A DNA stretch of 64,000 nucleotides from Sphingomonas aquatilis (lineage in GTDB: Bacteria; Pseudomonadota; Alphaproteobacteria; Sphingomonadales; Sphingomonadaceae), in contig NZ_JACIDB010000001.1 in NCBI RefSeq assembly GCF_014196115.1, forward strand, positions 620,001 to 684,000. The letters are read 5' to 3'. The translations under genes were made by a program, and so were the position numbers. Shown piece after piece: positions 23,777 through 31,642 of this stretch. Numbering within the stretch: position 1 is the first letter of the stretch; every line of letters starts with the position of its first letter. The notes beneath the pieces were generated by a model that saw nothing but the letters and a program-made list of their open reading frames with translations, did no database searches and was not told the origin of the DNA.

Positions 23777-26590
23777 TCAGCGCGGGCAGCCGGCGCCGGC
23801 CTTGCCGATCAACTCCGATCGAGCCGTTCGCAAATTCCGCCCATCGCGCTCGGTCGGCTCGACACCCGCGCCCAGCCCCCGCCACAGCGCCGCGTTGAAG
23901 GCCGCGGTGTCGAGATGATCTTCGGTGCGGAAATCCTGCCCGCGCATGGCCTCTGCCCACCAGGCCGAGCTGGGGTGGTCGCACCGCCCGGTTGTTGCCG
24001 CGGTCCGGGGGGCGAAGCGATCGGCGGGGATCGGAAGCTGCGTCGTGCGCAGCACGTCGGCCGCGTCGGCGCGATACGTCCAGTGCGTTTGGGCGGGGTC
24101 GAACAGGTCGGCCATCGGCGCCGCCAGCCCGTCGTTGAGCCCCAGCGGCTTCAGCCCCAGCACCGCCTCGATCGTGCGCAGGACGTTGACCGTCGTATAG
24201 CGGGTCGAGACGACCACGCCCTGCCGGACATAGGGCCCGGCCACGAACGCGAACGATCTGCGCGCATCGACATGATCGGCACCGTTCTGGGCATCGTCCT
24301 CGATGACGAACACCAGCGTCGAGCCGGCGACGCGGCTGTTGGCGATCGCCTCGACGACCATGCCGAGCGCGTAATCATTGTCGGCCATTTCCGTTTCGAC
24401 GGTGTTCACCCCGTCGATCGCGTCCTTGAAGTCGCCGAAGTGATCGTGGCTGAGGCGCAGCAGCGTCAGGGCAGGGACCTTGCCGGCCGCATCGGCGGCG
24501 TCGAACTCGCGCCGCCATTCCAGCATGCGCCAATAATCGGGAAGTTTCTGGTCGAAGCCGCGGTAATAGGGATCGCTGCGCTTCGCCAGCAGCCGGTCGC
24601 CGGGCGTGTAGATGCGCGTGCCCGTCTTCCACGGTTCGCGGATCACCGGTATCGCGCCGGGCGCGCCGGCATCGTAGACCGAGGCGTCGGAAAAGCCGTA
24701 GTTGTGCACCGAAAGGCCCGCGCGGATCGCCTGATCCCACAGGAAGCCCTGGTTCCTGTCCTCGTCGTCATCGCCATCGGGCGCGGTCAACAGGGCAGGG
24801 CCGGCCAGCAGATCGGGGTCCTTCGATAGCGCCGGGTTCGTCACCTGACGCTCGGCCGGGGTCTGCTGCGCGTAGACGAAGCGGTCTGCTTCCTCCGCTT
24901 CATAGGCGAGCCCGCGCTGCGCATAGTTCACGGGCGCCGTCTTTTCGAGCAGGTCGGGCGTGCGCGCCGCGGTCGACCAGGTCCAGCCGGTGCTCGATTG
25001 CTCTCCCGAATCGTAGAAATTGTCGAGCGTCGCGAACTGGCGCGCAAGGCGATGGTGGTTGGGCGACAACGCCCGGCCGAGGATGGCGAGATGCGGATCG
25101 CCGTTACCGACCTCCAAGTCGCCGAGCACCTGGTCGTAGGTGCGGTTTTCCTTGATGATGAAGACGACGTGGCTGACCCGCGCCCGGATCGCCGCCATCT
25201 TCGCCTCGGCGGCGGCGCGGGCGGCGGCCCCGGGAAGCCCGATATTATCGGCGACCTGAAGCGTCGTCGCGGCCAGTGCCTTGTCGTCCGGCAGCGGGAA
25301 TTCCAGCATGCCTGCTTTTTCCAGCTGGTAGATATATTGGTTCGCCGCGCCGCAGGCATTGGGCTGACCGCGATAGATAGCGAGCTTCGGCGCGCAGCCC
25401 TGCGGGTTGGGGCCGGGCGGGCTCTTGCGGTTGACGACGAACACGCGCTTGCCATCGGCCGATGTCGCGACCGCGCTGGGATACCAGCCGGTCGGCACCA
25501 ACCCCGTGACGGTCCCGCCGGTGGCGCTCGGGGCGACGATGGCGACGGCATTGATCCCGCCCAGCGTCACCAGCAATCGCCCGTCGCGTAACTGGGCAAG
25601 GCCGTTGGGGTTGAGGCCCTTGCCGATCGCGGGGGCGGCGAGCGCGTCCGGCAAGGTGAGGCGCGGCTCCGCGACCAAGCTCGCCTGGACGGTATCGATC
25701 ACCGCAAGCCGGTCGCCATTGTCCTCGGTGGCGAACAATCGGTGATTGCGGGCATCGGCCAGCAGGGCGGTGGGCTCGCCGATCGTCGCGATCCGGCCGG
25801 TGATCCGGATTCCCGACCGCGTCGGCGCGAGCGCGACGATTTGCCGATCGCGGGGCGACGACACCCAGGCATGGCCGGCATCGGTCCATGCGATCGCAAA
25901 GGGAAACTCGCCGCCCGGGACGCCGCTCTGCGCCGGGTCGATTTTTCCGGGACGCAGGTCCTGCTCGGCGATGACCGTACCGCGATCGAGGTCGAGCAAG
26001 CTGACTGAGTCATTGTAATAGTTGGCGACCAGTCCGTAATGCCCGTCCGGGCTGACCGCGACGCCCGCCGCCTGCGGCTTGACCCCGGCACCGAGGCCGG
26101 CGGTGTGGCCGAGCCTGATGGTCGCGGTTTCGACATACCGCCCGCCTGACCATCCGAACACATGGACGTTGTCGTCGACGCCGCCACCGACGACGAACCC
26201 GCGTCCATCCGGGCGCCATGCGATGCCGCCATAGCTGTTGGGGACGGTCAGCGTTTGCACCCGCCGGCTGCCATGCCCGTCGATCGCGTAGCGGAAGATG
26301 TATTGGACGGACTGCGCCGCGACGACCTTCCCGTCGGGCCCGTTGAAGCGGTTGAATCCGCTGGTCAGCACCAGCATTTCGCGCCCATCCGGACGGCGCG
26401 CGATCGCCGCCGCGCCATCGACGACATAGGCGGGGTCGGGACCGGTGCGCGCGACCAGCGGCTCGAACCGCGCGCCCGGCGCCGCGGTGGGGGTGAGGCG
26501 CTGCCCGGTCGGCAAGGGTTGCCCCGCCCGCTCCTGCGCAGCGCAGGGGGCGGACAATAGGATCGCGAAGGCGGATAGATATGGGCGCAT
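23777..26590 (-). CDS. Secreted YVTN-type beta-propeller plus alkaline-phosphatase-superfamily phosphoesterase
   Basis: 937 residues with a signal peptide (MRPYLSAFAILLSAPCAAQ), chosen start ATG at 26590. Residues about 60-480 are a WD/YVTN-like beta-propeller with repeated GxVAxxPDGxxxxVxNxxxxSV-type blades. The C-terminal part (about 500-930) is a phosphoesterase of the phospholipase C/acid phosphatase (AcpA-like) type: VSHVVFIIKENRTYDQVLGD and LVFVIEDDAQNGADHVDARRSFAFVAGPYV, with the metal-coordinating Asp/His/Glu pattern. It probably acts in the periplasm on phosphodiesters or phosphomonoesters. Its divergent partner is the exported Dps gene. Confidence 0.86.
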   Translation of the reverse strand: MRPYLSAFAILLSAPCAAQERAGQPLPTGQRLTPTAAPGARFEPLVARTGPDPAYVVDGAAAIARRPDGREMLVLTSGFNRFNGPDGKVVAAQSVQYIFRYAIDGHGSRRVQTLTVPNSYGGIAWRPDGRGFVVGGGVDDNVHVFGWSGGRYVETATIRLGHTAGLGAGVKPQAAGVAVSPDGHYGLVANYYNDSVSLLDLDRGTVIAEQDLRPGKIDPAQSGVPGGEFPFAIAWTDAGHAWVSSPRDRQIVALAPTRSGIRITGRIATIGEPTALLADARNHRLFATEDNGDRLAVIDTVQASLVAEPRLTLPDALAAPAIGKGLNPNGLAQLRDGRLLVTLGGINAVAIVAPSATGGTVTGLVPTGWYPSAVATSADGKRVFVVNRKSPPGPNPQGCAPKLAIYRGQPNACGAANQYIYQLEKAGMLEFPLPDDKALAATTLQVADNIGLPGAAARAAAEAKMAAIRARVSHVVFIIKENRTYDQVLGDLEVGNGDPHLAILGRALSPNHHRLARQFATLDNFYDSGEQSSTGWTWSTAARTPDLLEKTAPVNYAQRGLAYEAEEADRFVYAQQTPAERQVTNPALSKDPDLLAGPALLTAPDGDDDEDRNQGFLWDQAIRAGLSVHNYGFSDASVYDAGAPGAIPVIREPWKTGTRIYTPGDRLLAKRSDPYYRGFDQKLPDYWRMLEWRREFDAADAAGKVPALTLLRLSHDHFGDFKDAIDGVNTVETEMADNDYALGMVVEAIANSRVAGSTLVFVIEDDAQNGADHVDARRSFAFVAGPYVRQGVVVSTRYTTVNVLRTIEAVLGLKPLGLNDGLAAPMADLFDPAQTHWTYRADAADVLRTTQLPIPADRFAPRTAATTGRCDHPSSAWWAEAMRGQDFRTEDHLDTAAFNAALWRGLGAGVEPTERDGRNLRTARSELIGKAGAGCPR

Positions 26591-26941
26591 GGTGATCTCC
26601 GAGATCGGTGACCATAAGACTGGAATGTGACGTCTTGTCATTCACGCCGCAACGACAGTCCTTCATCGCGTCGAACACAACAGGGACGAACGGCAAAAAC
26701 TGGAAAGGTGGCGCACGTCGGCGACTGGCCGGCTTTGCGTCGTCGAGACGGTGGCAAGGATGCTTCCGCCCTATCAGGGCGCGGGACCAATGGAGCTATT
26801 CTCTACGGGTAAGTGGTTGTTCCCGGCTCAAAACATAAACACAAATTTAGACAACTCTATGCCGGTGGTGGCGTTCATCCTTCGCCAGTCAACAGCCTGA
26901 GCCGAACCACCCTGGCTGAGGCTATCGCCGAAGGAATACGA
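26591..26941. other. Divergent promoter region of the phosphoesterase and dps genes
   Basis: 351 bp without a supportable gene. The half nearest dps contains an AT-richer run (about 26820-26870: CAAAACATAAACACAAATTTAG) that should hold promoter elements, but no clean -35/-10, EcfG, Fur or OxyR site could be fixed. GCCGAAGGAA just before 26942 is the dps ribosome-binding site. Confidence 0.45.
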
Positions 26942-27604
26942 ATGATGCGCTTCGCTTCGCTCGCCGCGGTCGCGTGCCTTTTTGCCACGCCCGCTTTCGC
27001 CCAAAGCACCGATACCCGGTCCGACAATGGGTTTCCCCAGAACAGCCTGTCCAGCCAGGTCCATGGCGGTCCGCGAGCCGAGGCGCAGCGCGCGTCGATC
27101 GCGGCACTGCAGCAGGCGCTGATCGAGCTGCAACAGCTCCAGCTCCAGACCAAACAGGCCCATTGGAACGTGTCGGGCACGCTCTTCTATCCGCTGCACG
27201 AATTGCTGCAGGACCATCACGACGGCGTCGCCAAATATGCCGACGAGGTGGCCGAGCGATTGCTCGCGATCGGTGCATCGGCGGACGGCCGCGCCAATAC
27301 CATCGTCCGCACCAGCCGCGTGCCCGAGATGCCGGGCGGCTTCATCGACGACGCGCAGGTCATCACCTGGTTCGCGACCAATTATCGCGTGGTCAGCGAC
27401 GAGATCGGTCAGGGTATCAAGGCCAGCGAGGATGGCGATCCGACCACCTCGAACCTGTTGCAGGAGGTGCAACATGCCATCGACAAATATCAGTGGCAGA
27501 TGCGCGCCATGATCCAGCCGACGCCGACGGACGCCAATTCCGGGGCTGATCTCAACGGCGGACGCCCCGTGCCGCCGATGACACGGACGGCGCCTGCCCG
27601 CTGA
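26942..27604 (+). CDS. Dps/ferritin-like protein with a signal peptide (predicted periplasmic)
   Basis: 220 residues. The first 20 form a Sec signal peptide (MMRFASLAAVACLFATPAFA, cut at AFA-QS). The mature part is a Dps: AHWNVSGTLFYPLHELLQDHHDGVAKYADEVAERLLAIG. Aligned to E. coli Dps, ferroxidase-site ligands are His74, His86, Asp101 and Glu105, but the Asp67 equivalent is Gln90, with an Asp next to it. About 40 extra N-terminal residues and a Pro-rich C-terminus (GGRPVPPMTRTAPAR). Dps normally is cytoplasmic, so export would put iron oxidation or peroxide detoxification in the periplasm. A second in-frame ATG follows immediately (26945). Confidence 0.88.
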   Translation: MMRFASLAAVACLFATPAFAQSTDTRSDNGFPQNSLSSQVHGGPRAEAQRASIAALQQALIELQQLQLQTKQAHWNVSGTLFYPLHELLQDHHDGVAKYADEVAERLLAIGASADGRANTIVRTSRVPEMPGGFIDDAQVITWFATNYRVVSDEIGQGIKASEDGDPTTSNLLQEVQHAIDKYQWQMRAMIQPTPTDANSGADLNGGRPVPPMTRTAPAR

Positions 27605-27803
27605 TTGGACGGCAGAAGACATCAGCTGGCACAGCATCGCGACGGAGCGCCTGGACGGAGGCGTGCGTCACGTTGGTGGCTATTGGGTCTTGCGGCTCCG
27701 CCTACGGGCAGTTCGCCGTCGCCCGATCGCGGAAGGTAAACCCTCGCGCATCCCCTGGCTGGGGCCATCCGGATGCGCCATCACAGGCGCCCTCGCGTTG
27801 TCC

Positions 27804-28181
27804 TTATGCCGTGGTCGCACCGTCTGGTTCGATCCCCGACACGACCCAGGCGAGCGCGTGGTCGTAGGACGTGGCGAAGCGGGTGAAGGGCTGGTTGAAG
27901 ATGCGGCGGACTTGCAGGCGGACCAGCGTGGTGCCGGTGACGATGGCGAGGGCGCGCGCGTTCCTCATCTTGGTCAGGTGATCGCCCATCGCGGCGATCA
28001 TGTCCTGCGCCTGGACCGGACAGCGTGAGACGTCGATGATCATTGCGTAGCTGGGCAGGCGGGCGGCGGTGATCTGGGTGATCAGATCGGCGACCAGTCG
28101 GTCGGCGTCGGCGCGGGTGAGCATGCCGTGCATGTCCAGCCTGATGAGAGCATGGGTGCGGTCGACGACGATCTTGTACAC
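27804..28181 (-). CDS. STAS/SpoIIAA-like protein of unknown function
   Basis: 125 residues from a GTG at 28181; this start is chosen because GGAGG lies seven bases upstream, whereas the ATG eight codons earlier has no such motif. The sequence MYKIVVDRTHALIRLDMHGMLTRADADRLVADLITQI ... YAMIIDVSRCPVQAQDMIAAMGDHLTKM ... RALAIVTGTTLVRLQVRRIF resembles the SpoIIAA/STAS-like fold (alternating beta and alpha, a central IIDVS-type loop). Possible anti-anti-sigma-like or lipid/nucleotide-binding role, not testable from sequence. It diverges from the two-component response regulator gene. Confidence 0.65.
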   Translation of the reverse strand: MYKIVVDRTHALIRLDMHGMLTRADADRLVADLITQITAARLPSYAMIIDVSRCPVQAQDMIAAMGDHLTKMRNARALAIVTGTTLVRLQVRRIFNQPFTRFATSYDHALAWVVSGIEPDGATTA

Positions 28182-28298
28182 GCGCGGTCCTCCAGCGCGT
28201 GCCATGATAGCGGCAAGTCGTTGATGAAGTGACTATCGGCTGGCCCGCGCTTGGGGGCAATCGTCCGCATGCCGGGCCCTGTTGGCGTGCCACACACC

Positions 28299-28316
28299 TG
28301 TCACATCCGCGTGGCA
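28299..28316 (+). promoter_or_regulatory. Candidate operator: TGTCAC-N6-GTGGCA dyad
   Basis: Lies in the 165-bp divergent region between the STAS-like gene and the response regulator, 30 bp before the regulator's ATG. The word CCTGTCACAT (28297-28306) recurs exactly, on the other strand, before the PepSY-type gene at 30701. The left half also reads as GTGCCAC-N4-CTGTCAC, a weak Pho-box-like repeat. The site may be bound by the regulator encoded next to it. Confidence 0.4.
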
Positions 28317-28346
28317 TCGTCGCGGTAGGAAGACCGTAGACATCCC

Positions 28347-29027
28347 ATGCGCCTGCTGATCGTCGAGGACGATCCCGTCATCGCCGATCAGATCGCCCGC
28401 AGCCTGCACGCCGTGGGGCATCAACTGCGCGTGGCGGCGACGGGGGCGGCGGCGCTGCTGGCGTTGCGGCAGGACGATTGCGACGCGATCGTGCTCGATC
28501 GGATGCTGCCCGATCTCAATGGCCTGTCGGTGATCGACCAGATCCGCCGTGACGGCCTGTCCACGCCGATCCTGATGCTGAGCGCGCTGGGATCGGTGAA
28601 GGATCGTATCGAGGGGCTGGCAAGCGGCGCGGACGATTATCTCGCCAAGCCGTTCGACATGGACGAACTCGCCGCACGCATTGCGGCGATCGCGCGGCGC
28701 GGCACCCCGGCGGGTGACAGCGCGCGGTTGGAGGTTGGGCGGCTGCGGCTCGATCCCAGCGGCCATCAGGCCTGGTTCCGAGGGCAGGCGGTGACGCTCA
28801 ACCGGCGGCAATATTCGCTGCTTGCGCATCTGATGCGCCATGCCGACCGGTTGGTGACGCGATCGATGCTGCTGGAGGCGGTGTGGGGCTATGCCTTCGC
28901 GCCCACCGCCAATATCGTCGAAAGCAATCTCAGCCGGTTGCGTACCGCGCTGATCGGCATCGACTGCGACCCGATCGAGACGCAGCGGGGTGCGGGCTAC
29001 ATCCTGCGCTCCGAACGATGCGCCTGA
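28347..29027 (+). CDS. OmpR-family response regulator
   Basis: 226 residues. Receiver domain with phospho-acceptor Asp51 (AIVLDRMLPDLNG), acidic Asp8/Asp9 (IVEDDPV) and Lys101 (LAKPFD). The C-terminal winged helix (about 130-226) ends GAGYILRSERCA and has the LNRRQYSLLAHLMRHADRLVTR motif of OmpR/PhoB regulators. The gene overlaps the sensor kinase gene by ten bases, so the two are cotranslated. The target genes are likely nearby, because two intergenic regions of the locus carry the same CCTGTCACAT word. Confidence 0.94.
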   Translation: MRLLIVEDDPVIADQIARSLHAVGHQLRVAATGAAALLALRQDDCDAIVLDRMLPDLNGLSVIDQIRRDGLSTPILMLSALGSVKDRIEGLASGADDYLAKPFDMDELAARIAAIARRGTPAGDSARLEVGRLRLDPSGHQAWFRGQAVTLNRRQYSLLAHLMRHADRLVTRSMLLEAVWGYAFAPTANIVESNLSRLRTALIGIDCDPIETQRGAGYILRSERCA

Positions 29028-30409
29028 TCATGCGGCTCGCCGGTTGGGGAGGGCGGGGGCGTCCGCATGGCCTGGGGCGGCTGCCGATCCAGGTCGGGTT
29101 GACCTTTACCGTGATGATGGCGCTGGTCGGGGTGATCGGGTTCAGCGTGGCCGATGCGTGGATCGCGCGCCGGGTCGACACGTCGCTGCGCGCGCATGCC
29201 GCCAAATATCTGGGGCTGGGCCATGGCGAGCCGGTCACCGACGCCGTGATCGCCGCGAAGATCGTCGACTGGCAGCGGCGCAAGGTGCTGAGCCAGCGCA
29301 CCTATGTCCTGTTCGGCGCGGACGGCAGGCGGATCGCCGGGCGGCTCGACATCGCGCCGCCGCGGCTCGGCTATTCTAACGTGCGCTTTCATGCGGGCGG
29401 ACGCGGCACGCAAAAGGGCCGCGCGCTGGCGACGCGGCTGCCGAGCGGCAGCCTGCTCGTTATCGTCCAGCATAGCGAGGCGGGGGAATCGCTGCACGAG
29501 CTCCTACCCTGGGTCGTCGTCGCACTGTCCCTCGCCGCGGCGGTGACCGGCGTCGCGGTGACGTTGGTGTTCGCGCGGCTGATCGCGGTGCGGCTCGCCG
29601 CGACGCAGGAGACGGCAGATGCGATCGCGGGCGGCGACCTCAGCCGCCGGGTGCCGACGCAGGGGCTGGACGGCGTGTTCGCGGGACAGGCCGACAGCCT
29701 CAATCGGATGCTCGACCGGATGGACGATCTGGTCCGCAGCCAGCGGTTGTTCGCAAGCAACCTGGCGCATGACCTGCGCACGCCGCTGACCCGGCTGCGC
29801 GGCATCCTGCGCAACGGCGCGGACGAGCCCGCCGTGCTGGAACGGGCAGAGCGCGAATGCGCCGCGATCATCCGCATCTTCGACGCGCTGCTAAGGCTGG
29901 CCGAGATCGAGGGCGGACGGCATCCGGTGGCACTCGCCCCACTCGATCTCGGCGCGCTGATCGAGGATGTCGCGGAGACGATGGAGCCGGTGCTGGCCGA
30001 CCACGACGGCACGCTGACGCTGGAGGCGGGGGCGCGGCCGATGGTGGCGGGGGACGCCGATCTGCTGGGGCAGATGCTGGTCAACGTGCTCGACAATGTC
30101 GTGACGCACACGCCGCCCGGCACCCATGCGCGCCTGTCGCTGGCGTCGGAGAGCGGCTTTGCGCGGATCACGGTGGCGGACGATGGCCCGGGGCTGGCCG
30201 AGGCCGACCGCGCGCGCGTGGTGCAGGCGTTCGAGCGCGCGGCCCAGGCGGAAACGCGCGGTAGCGGGCTGGGGCTGGCGATCGTCCAGGCGATCGTTCG
30301 CTTCCACGGCGGTACGCTGCGGCTGGACGATGCCCGGCCGGGTCTCGCCGTCCGGATCGCTCTGCCGCTTATGCCGCCTGCCGTTTGCGCCGGTTCCGCC
30401 GCCGGTTGA
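29018..30409 (+). CDS. Sensor histidine kinase, transmembrane
   Basis: 463 residues. TM1 about 27-46 (VGLTFTVMMALVGVIGFSVADAW), a periplasmic domain of roughly 110 residues, TM2 about 164-188, HAMP-like linker, then the phospho-acceptor LFASNLAHDLRTPLTRLRG (His251) and the ATPase with LVNVLDNVVTHTPPG, DDGPGL and GSGLGLAIV. The phosphorylated partner is the OmpR regulator just upstream. Two in-frame ATGs, 29018 and 29030, are possible. Its last 41 bases overlap the convergent PepSY-type gene. Ligand unknown. Confidence 0.93.
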   Translation: MRLIMRLAGWGGRGRPHGLGRLPIQVGLTFTVMMALVGVIGFSVADAWIARRVDTSLRAHAAKYLGLGHGEPVTDAVIAAKIVDWQRRKVLSQRTYVLFGADGRRIAGRLDIAPPRLGYSNVRFHAGGRGTQKGRALATRLPSGSLLVIVQHSEAGESLHELLPWVVVALSLAAAVTGVAVTLVFARLIAVRLAATQETADAIAGGDLSRRVPTQGLDGVFAGQADSLNRMLDRMDDLVRSQRLFASNLAHDLRTPLTRLRGILRNGADEPAVLERAERECAAIIRIFDALLRLAEIEGGRHPVALAPLDLGALIEDVAETMEPVLADHDGTLTLEAGARPMVAGDADLLGQMLVNVLDNVVTHTPPGTHARLSLASESGFARITVADDGPGLAEADRARVVQAFERAAQAETRGSGLGLAIVQAIVRFHGGTLRLDDARPGLAVRIALPLMPPAVCAGSAAG

Positions 30410-30701
30410 GCCACATCGTTAGATACATCCAGAAGCCGGAGCCCGCGAAGAACAGCAGCGCGACACCGCCGCCGATATTGAGCGCGATGCCCACCGGGCC
30501 CAGCGTCTCGCCCGAATGGATATGCTTGAACCAGTGGTTCCAGCTCTTCATCGCGCTTGGCGCCGCCGGCGCATCGGCGGATGCCGTCTTGGCCGGCGCG
30601 CGATCGAGCAGGTCGGTTGCTTGCGTCGCGAGCCCGGTCGCGGCGAGCAGCAGCAGCAGGAGCGCGAACCAGGGGGCGAGCAGGCGGTGCCAACGGCGCA
30701 T
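30369..30701 (-). CDS. Small PepSY-associated-type membrane protein
   Basis: 110 residues. Two hydrophobic segments (LAPWFALLLLLLAATGLATQA and IALNIGGGVALLFFAGSGFWMYL) flank a soluble stretch with SWNHWFKHIHSGETLGPVG, a histidine-rich motif typical of single-unit PepSY_TM-like proteins. Such proteins usually accompany TonB receptors for iron chelates. The C-terminus is strongly basic (NRRRNRRKRQ). Its 3' end overlaps the sensor kinase gene by 41 bp on the opposite strand. Start ATG at 30701. Confidence 0.82.
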   Translation of the reverse strand: MRRWHRLLAPWFALLLLLLAATGLATQATDLLDRAPAKTASADAPAAPSAMKSWNHWFKHIHSGETLGPVGIALNIGGGVALLFFAGSGFWMYLTMWLNRRRNRRKRQAA

Positions 30702-30738
30702 CGACGCATATCCATCATGTGGGCAGGTGGCGTCGCCC

Positions 30739-30758
30739 TGACACCCGCAATGTGACAG
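30739..30758 (-). promoter_or_regulatory. Candidate operator before the PepSY-type gene
   Basis: On the minus strand it reads CTGTCAC, seven bases, GTGTCA; the left half is part of CCTGTCACAT (complement of 30750-30759), the same ten-base word found before the response regulator at 28297. It lies 40-60 bp upstream of the 30701 start. A further TGTCAC-type pair, TTGTCACGGATCGGTCAT, sits at 30821-30838 before the acid phosphatase. Confidence 0.4.
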
Positions 30759-30912
30759 GCCGGCGATGCTTTCATTCTAAGTTTGCAATGTAGGCACGCT
30801 TTGCCCGCCCCGGCGCCCGATTGTCACGGATCGGTCATACAGCGCACCTAGCGCGCCGCTCGACACGGTCGTGCCCCGGCGGGAGGGGGCCGCCGACCGG
30901 TCGGGGGATACC

Positions 30913-31614
30913 ATGATGCATATCCGATACGGGATGCCGGTCGCGCTCGCGCTCGGCCTGCTCGCAACCGCTGCGATCGCCAAGCATGACGGACGGCCCG
31001 CGGCGTCGCTGCTCGATCCGGCCACCTTTGCGCCGGCGGCTATCATTGCACCGCCGCCCGCGCCCGGTTCGGTCGTGGCGCGGCAGGAACTCGCCTATCT
31101 GCGCGCGCTGCACCAAGTGGCGCCGGCGGCGCGCATCGCGCGCGCCGATGCCGATGGGCATGACAAGGGGCCGCACGCCTTCAACGCGGTGACGGGGCGC
31201 GACCTGACCGCGCTGCCCGCTACCGCCGCGCTGCTCGCCCGCGTCGATGCCGAGACGGATGCGGTGGTCGATCGCGCCAAGGAGCATTTCCGCCGTATCC
31301 GCCCGTACCGCACCGACCCGACGCTGTCGCACTGCGGCAAGGGCAAGGGGGTCGATGACAGTTATCCCAGCGGCCATTCGGCCTTCGCCTGGTCGACCGG
31401 CTGGACGCTGGCGCAGCTGATGCCGGATCGCGCCGCCGCGATCCTCGACCGTGCGCGCGACTATGCCGAGGGGCGTGAGATCTGCGCGGTCCACTACCCC
31501 TCCGATGTCGAGGCGGGCCACGCGGTCGGCCAGCTGGTCGCCGACCGGCTGCTCCACGACCCGCGCCTGGCCGATCAGGTCGCGGCCGCCCGCGCCGAAC
31601 TCGCCCGCCGCTGA
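30913..31614 (+). CDS. Class A non-specific acid phosphatase (PAP2 superfamily), exported
   Basis: 233 residues with a signal peptide (MMHIRYGMPVALALGLLATAAIA). The three PAP2 motifs are present: K-x6-RP as KEHFRRIRP, PSGH as SYPSGHSAFAW, and SR-x5-H-x3-D as GREICAVHYPSD (with Gly in place of the usual Ser). Such enzymes release phosphate from many organic phosphates in the periplasm. ATG at 30913 follows TCGGGGGA. It lies 28 bp before the TonB receptor gene, a likely operon that would couple substrate cleavage or capture with import. Confidence 0.93.
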   Translation: MMHIRYGMPVALALGLLATAAIAKHDGRPAASLLDPATFAPAAIIAPPPAPGSVVARQELAYLRALHQVAPAARIARADADGHDKGPHAFNAVTGRDLTALPATAALLARVDAETDAVVDRAKEHFRRIRPYRTDPTLSHCGKGKGVDDSYPSGHSAFAWSTGWTLAQLMPDRAAAILDRARDYAEGREICAVHYPSDVEAGHAVGQLVADRLLHDPRLADQVAAARAELARR

Positions 31615-31642
31615 CCGCACTTCCCTTTCGTCCGAGGACCCG

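Noticed and set aside
28287..28304. Pho box before the response regulator (GTGCCAC-N4-CTGTCAC)
   Set aside because: Only a partial match to CTGTCAT-N4-CTGTCAT. Not strong enough to name PhoB, although the shared CCTGTCACAT word was kept as a finding.
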